A DNA stretch of 52,968 bases from CAYJBH01 sp964371365 (GTDB taxonomy: Bacteria; Bacillota; Clostridia; Oscillospirales; Ruminococcaceae): assembly GCA_964371365.1 (NCBI GenBank), contig CAYJMO010000004.1, positions 1 to 52,968 of the forward strand, given 5' to 3'. A program made the translations under genes and the position numbers. Positions 49,478 to 52,968 of this stretch are shown piece after piece. The notes under the pieces were generated by a model. That model did not search any database. It was given only the letters and a program-made list of their open reading frames with translations, and was not told the DNA's origin. The first letter of the stretch is position 1. Each line of letters opens with the position of its first letter.

Positions 49478-50419
49478 TTAAAATAGACCGTTGCTGCCGA
49501 GTTTTTGTGCAAGTTTATTGAAGGTCAACAGCAGTATGATGTTAATAATGTTGTTAAAGAGTCCTATAGCGGTGGAGTATCCATAGTCTATAAGCAGAAG
49601 ACCTTGGGTGTAGACAAAGGTGGAGATAACCTCCGAGGTCTCGATATTCATACCGTTTTGAAGCAGGAAGACCTTTTCAAAGCCGAGGTTCATCATACGA
49701 CCTGCCTGTAGGATAAACAGGATAACCGCAGTCGGTGCGATCGCCGGAATGTTGATGTGGATGATGCGTTTGAACTTACTTGCACCGTCTATCTGTGCCG
49801 CCTCATGCAATGCCGGGTCGACACCGGTTAGCGCCGCTATATATATAATGGAGTTCCAACCGACATTCGTCCATAGGTCGGAGAAGACATAGACATGTCG
49901 GAACCATCCCGAGTCGGTCAAAAACGGCACCGCCTCAAATCCGAGATTTTGAATGGTCACGTTGACAAAACCGGTGGTCATGTTAAGTAAAACGGTAAGT
50001 ATACCGACTATGACAACGACGGATATAAAGTAGGGCGCATACATGATGGTCTGCACCGCCTTTTTGAGCTTGGGCTTCATTATCTCGTTCATCATGAGGG
50101 CGAGGATAATGGGGAACGGGAAACCGAGGATAAGATTGTATATATTGAGCACCAGCGTGTTCTCGATAAGCCGCCAGAAGTAGTGGGAGTTAAAATACCT
50201 TATAAAGTTATCAAAACCGACCCAGGGGCTACCCTCGATACCGAGGTTGGGTTGAAAGTATTTAAACGCCAGCTGAACACCGTACATAGGTATATAGTTG
50301 AATATAATTAGGTAGATAATCGCCGGCAGAACAAACAGATAGAGTTGCCAACAGGATAGCATCTTGCCGAGCACACTCTTTTGATTGATTGTTATACCAT
50401 TTTTTTTTGGTTTTGACAT
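49478..50419 (-). CDS. Carbohydrate ABC permease, LplB-type
   Basis: 313 residues. Six TM helices with the LplB hallmark YLFVLPAIIYLIIFNYIPMYGVQLAFKYF near the N-terminus and EAA loop LHEAAQIDGASKFKRIIHINIPAIAP. First gene of the cluster, directly after the promoter at 50462-50490. No ATPase is linked. Confidence 0.93.
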   Translation of the reverse strand: MSKPKKNGITINQKSVLGKMLSCWQLYLFVLPAIIYLIIFNYIPMYGVQLAFKYFQPNLGIEGSPWVGFDNFIRYFNSHYFWRLIENTLVLNIYNLILGFPFPIILALMMNEIMKPKLKKAVQTIMYAPYFISVVVIVGILTVLLNMTTGFVNVTIQNLGFEAVPFLTDSGWFRHVYVFSDLWTNVGWNSIIYIAALTGVDPALHEAAQIDGASKFKRIIHINIPAIAPTAVILFILQAGRMMNLGFEKVFLLQNGMNIETSEVISTFVYTQGLLLIDYGYSTAIGLFNNIINIILLLTFNKLAQKLGSNGLF

Positions 50420-50461
50420 ATTTTTTCCCTATCAAAATTTGATTTGTTATCTTATGACACA

Positions 50462-50490
50462 ACTTTATCACATTATCGTCACCTTTTCAA
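50462..50490 (-). promoter_or_regulatory. Sigma-A promoter of the LplB/LplC/binding-protein cluster
   Basis: Reverse strand TTGAAA (50490-50485), a 17-bp spacer and TAAAGT (50467-50462), with TGA ahead of the -10. Presumably activated by the divergent AraC-type regulator. 50491-50662 shows no other clear signal. Confidence 0.7.
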
Positions 50491-50662
50491 TATGAAATAC
50501 TTGACCTTAATGGGGCAATTCTTTGTATTTGAACTGTCAAAAATTTGGACTTTTGCTATGTAAAAATTTGCATTTTTCCTTCTTTACAACCGGATAAAGG
50601 CGCTTATTCAGCGAACATAACGACTGTGCAGACTCCTTGCAACTCCTTCGAAAAAACTATAT

Positions 50663-50691
50663 TTGACATTTTAAAATTAAAATGGTAAAAT
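50663..50691 (+). promoter_or_regulatory. Sigma-A promoter of the AraC-type regulator gene
   Basis: TTGACA (50663-50668), a 17-bp spacer and TAAAAT (50686-50691) with TGG before it. A direct repeat TTAAAATGGTAAAATTAAAATGGTAA overlaps the -10 in the 50672-50704 stretch. Confidence 0.75.
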
Positions 50692-50731
50692 TAAAATGGT
50701 AATGGTATAAAAGATGGGAGGGATGTGTTTT

Positions 50732-52968
50732 TTGGATAAATTTACAATAAAAAATCATACTACTCTTAAAAAATATTACCGCATTATCTTCTCTATATTC
50801 GTCATTCTTTTATCTCTTTTGCTAATTTTTGCCGGTTTATCGTTATACTCTCAGTACATATCTTTAAACCAGGGTTTGCAACAAAACACGGAGCAAAGTT
50901 ACAACTATTTTAAACAGGAGCTCAACGCGCTGACCAAGGTGAGCTACAGCATCTCCAATCAATCCTCTCTTTTTTCCTATAATATAGAGAGCAACTTTGA
51001 TTACTCCCACAACATCGCACAGGATATAAATACATCTATTTCCTCCCACGAAAGCATTTTGTCACTCGGCATTGCTTATGGAAAAAGCAGTAATGTTCTA
51101 TTATCCGACATGGTCTTTTCCAGTCGGGGCAAAAGTCCGTATTCCGATCTGCTGTCCTCCCTTCATGAGATCTCACCCGAGTTTAATGACGAGCTTATAT
51201 CCCCCGATGTTTTCTTCTTTTTATCCGACGCCGACTCCGACCACAGCGACAAATCCCTCTACTGTGTCACCACCAAACCATCCCCCTATGGTGTTTCTGA
51301 TGCGATACTCTACTATGAGATGGACTATGACTACCTTGTGAACCTGATAAACGACAATATCGAGATGTCGTCCGGCCACTTTGAGATATATGACGGGCAG
51401 GATAGTTTGATTTTAGTGTCCGGCACCGAGATGCCAACCGGTAACAATATCACGCAATTTGTTTTTGAGGATATCACCAACGATTGTTATGGAGTGTACA
51501 GCGTTGACAGCATGGAGGTCTACTCCGGATTGATATACCTCTCGCTCACTACACTTATCTTTTATCTTCTGCTTTTATTCTTTGCAAGGCAGATGAGTAT
51601 GTTTATTGCGCGCAGATGGTATACCCCACTTTATAACCTGTCCTCCCTCATACACAACGTCTCGCCGAACCCCGGTGAGGAGGTGGTCATTGAAAATACC
51701 TTTAAATATCTTAACGACAACATGCTGCGACTCACCGATAACCTATCGAATCAGGAGAGCATCGTAACAACCCAGATAATGACCGCACTATTAAACGGGA
51801 AGAACACACAGGCTATCGCCGAGCAATGGGGTGAGGCGGCGAGCATACAGCTTGAGAAGTTGGAAAGCACCAAGAACTACTGTTGTATCGTGGCGTATAT
51901 CGACAACTATCTTGTGGACTTTGTTCAAAATCGCTCTGTCAATCAACAGTGGATAGATCGTCTCGCCATCAGCAACCGAATAAAAAACCATGTCGAGCCG
52001 AATGATTTTATCTTTACCAACGATGTAATATACAGCACCGGCATCGTCATCGTCTATGGCACCGACGATGAGATGAGCATTCAACAACGTGCACTCGATC
52101 TATGTCGATACATTCAAGACCACGTTGCGCAGAAGTATGATTTTGACATGACCTTTGCGGTAGGGTGGCACTACACCAAGTTAAACAGTATCTCCTATTC
52201 CTATAAAGATGCCCTTACATTCTTAGAGTACTCCATGTTTTTCGAGCAGAGTGAGATCCTGACCACCGCACTTATCGACAACCTACTCTGCAAGAGCGGC
52301 TTTAAAAAGATTAACTTTAGCAACTACATAGAGCGCATTGTCAAGAGTATCAAGCATCAAAACGAGATGGAACTTCGTGAGGATTTAAGCCTCTTTTTTG
52401 AGAAGTTTTCCGACTCCGGTGATGTGCTGACGGTGCGCGGCGCATGTTTTGATCTGCTCGCAGCTCTTAGAAAATTTATAGACCAAACCCCCATAACCAC
52501 TCCCGAGACGACCTTGTATAAACTTGATAACCTCTATTCGAGGATACCACAGGATCTAAAACAGTATAAATCCAACCTTGAAAGTTTTTGCATTACACTT
52601 ATGCGACAGATTGTGCCGAGTGAAGACACTGCCGCAAAAAGTGAAAAATATGAGTTGATACTGTCCTATATAGCGGAAAATCTCTCCGACAGCACACTAT
52701 GTCTTGACAGCATTGCCGAAAAATTCTCCATGAACGCCTCCTACCTCACCCGATATTTTAAGGCACAAAACGGCGATCCTATCATGAAGTATGTCGACGC
52801 CTTGCGGTTTGAAAACGCAAAACATTACCTGATCAACACTCGTTTCAGCATAAAGGATATAGTTCACAACGTCGGCTACAGCGATGATAATAACTTCAAC
52901 CGTAAGTTTAAACAGCGTGAGGGGATAACCCCACAACAGTACCGACAACTCTATCAGCAGGATAATGA
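50732..52968 (+). CDS. Membrane-bound AraC-family regulator (YtdP-like), runs off right edge
   Basis: 745 residues are inside the window and the frame is still open at the last base. A TM helix at about 19-42 (YRIIFSIFVILLSLLLIFAGL) and another at about 270-290 (LIYLSLTTLIFYLLLLFFARQ) bracket an extracellular sensor domain. A cytoplasmic region follows, ending in an AraC HTH pair (CLDSIAEKFSMNASYLTRYFKAQNGDPIMKYV ... SIKDIVHNVGYSDDNNFNRKFKQREGITPQQYRQLYQ). That ending is essentially complete, so few residues can be missing. TTG 50732 has GGAGGG 9 nt upstream. It probably activates the divergent LplB cluster on sensing its substrate. Confidence 0.92.
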   Translation, partial: MDKFTIKNHTTLKKYYRIIFSIFVILLSLLLIFAGLSLYSQYISLNQGLQQNTEQSYNYFKQELNALTKVSYSISNQSSLFSYNIESNFDYSHNIAQDINTSISSHESILSLGIAYGKSSNVLLSDMVFSSRGKSPYSDLLSSLHEISPEFNDELISPDVFFFLSDADSDHSDKSLYCVTTKPSPYGVSDAILYYEMDYDYLVNLINDNIEMSSGHFEIYDGQDSLILVSGTEMPTGNNITQFVFEDITNDCYGVYSVDSMEVYSGLIYLSLTTLIFYLLLLFFARQMSMFIARRWYTPLYNLSSLIHNVSPNPGEEVVIENTFKYLNDNMLRLTDNLSNQESIVTTQIMTALLNGKNTQAIAEQWGEAASIQLEKLESTKNYCCIVAYIDNYLVDFVQNRSVNQQWIDRLAISNRIKNHVEPNDFIFTNDVIYSTGIVIVYGTDDEMSIQQRALDLCRYIQDHVAQKYDFDMTFAVGWHYTKLNSISYSYKDALTFLEYSMFFEQSEILTTALIDNLLCKSGFKKINFSNYIERIVKSIKHQNEMELREDLSLFFEKFSDSGDVLTVRGACFDLLAALRKFIDQTPITTPETTLYKLDNLYSRIPQDLKQYKSNLESFCITLMRQIVPSEDTAAKSEKYELILSYIAENLSDSTLCLDSIAEKFSMNASYLTRYFKAQNGDPIMKYVDALRFENAKHYLINTRFSIKDIVHNVGYSDDNNFNRKFKQREGITPQQYRQLYQQDN

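Noticed and set aside
1..52968. CRISPR arrays, insertion sequences with transposase, prophage genes
   Set aside because: No regularly spaced direct repeats and no transposase, integrase or phage structural genes were seen. The AAA ATPase alone does not make an injection system locus.

Overview
The window reads as a chromosomal segment of a Gram-positive Firmicute of the class Clostridia, probably an Oscillospiraceae/Ruminococcaceae-like gut or rumen anaerobe. This is inferred from the flavodoxin/DUF3793/DUF2325 set, the ferredoxin-tailed aldo/keto reductase, GatCAB, lipoprotein sugar binding proteins and AAAGGA-type ribosome binding sites. The species cannot be fixed from the sequence. No tRNA, rRNA, CRISPR array, transposase or phage module was seen.

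Layout. (1) 1-5543: an iron-type region. A leftward DUF2325-DUF3793-flavodoxin operon diverges from a TetR regulator and two ABC half-transporters of the IrtAB/YbtPQ type, and copies of one inverted-repeat site lie on both sides. (2) 5609-10306: a fold-type-I PLP-enzyme homologue lacking the PLP lysine, a polytopic glycosyltransferase-like protein and a DEAD-box helicase with an attenuator-like leader. (3) 10585-14550: a polysaccharide export operon (rfbC, ABC permease, ABC ATPase, two-domain GT2). (4) 14602-21501: a beta-CASP nuclease, a HisH/HisF pair in which HisF has lost Asp130, MTA/SAH nucleosidase, a one-TM protein and an AAA+ ATPase resembling those of contractile injection systems. 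(5) 21618-23090: rpsF-ssb-rpsR with promoter, leader and terminator. A 107-nt perfect four-way-junction repeat and an amino-acid:sodium symporter follow.

(6) 25223-28431: a sugar ABC importer (binding protein plus two permeases, no ATPase). (7) 28450-35065: aspS-gatC (one fused gene), gatA, gatB, a HAD phosphatase and a GNAT acetyltransferase, all leftward. The GNAT gene is split by a 224-bp foldback element. A second element with the same 12+17-nt core lies between aspS-gatC and gatA. (8) 35218-36437: a ferredoxin-type aldo/keto reductase and its promoter.

(9) 36513-50490: two leftward carbohydrate clusters. One has a binding protein, two permeases, a YesM-type sensor kinase and a YesN-type regulator. 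The other has LplB/LplC-type permeases, a binding protein, a Gfo/Idh dehydrogenase, a TIM-barrel isomerase, a PHP/DUF3604-like protein and a ROK kinase. A divergent membrane AraC regulator runs off the right end. None of the three importers has its own ATPase, so a shared MsmK-type ATPase elsewhere is likely.

The best candidates for something undescribed are the bipartite-core foldback elements (28820-29043 and 32751-32907), with a cleanly reversible insertion into the GNAT gene; the gap-free four-way junction at 23111-23217; the AspRS-GatC fusion; and the PLP-lysine-less and Asp130-less enzyme homologues.
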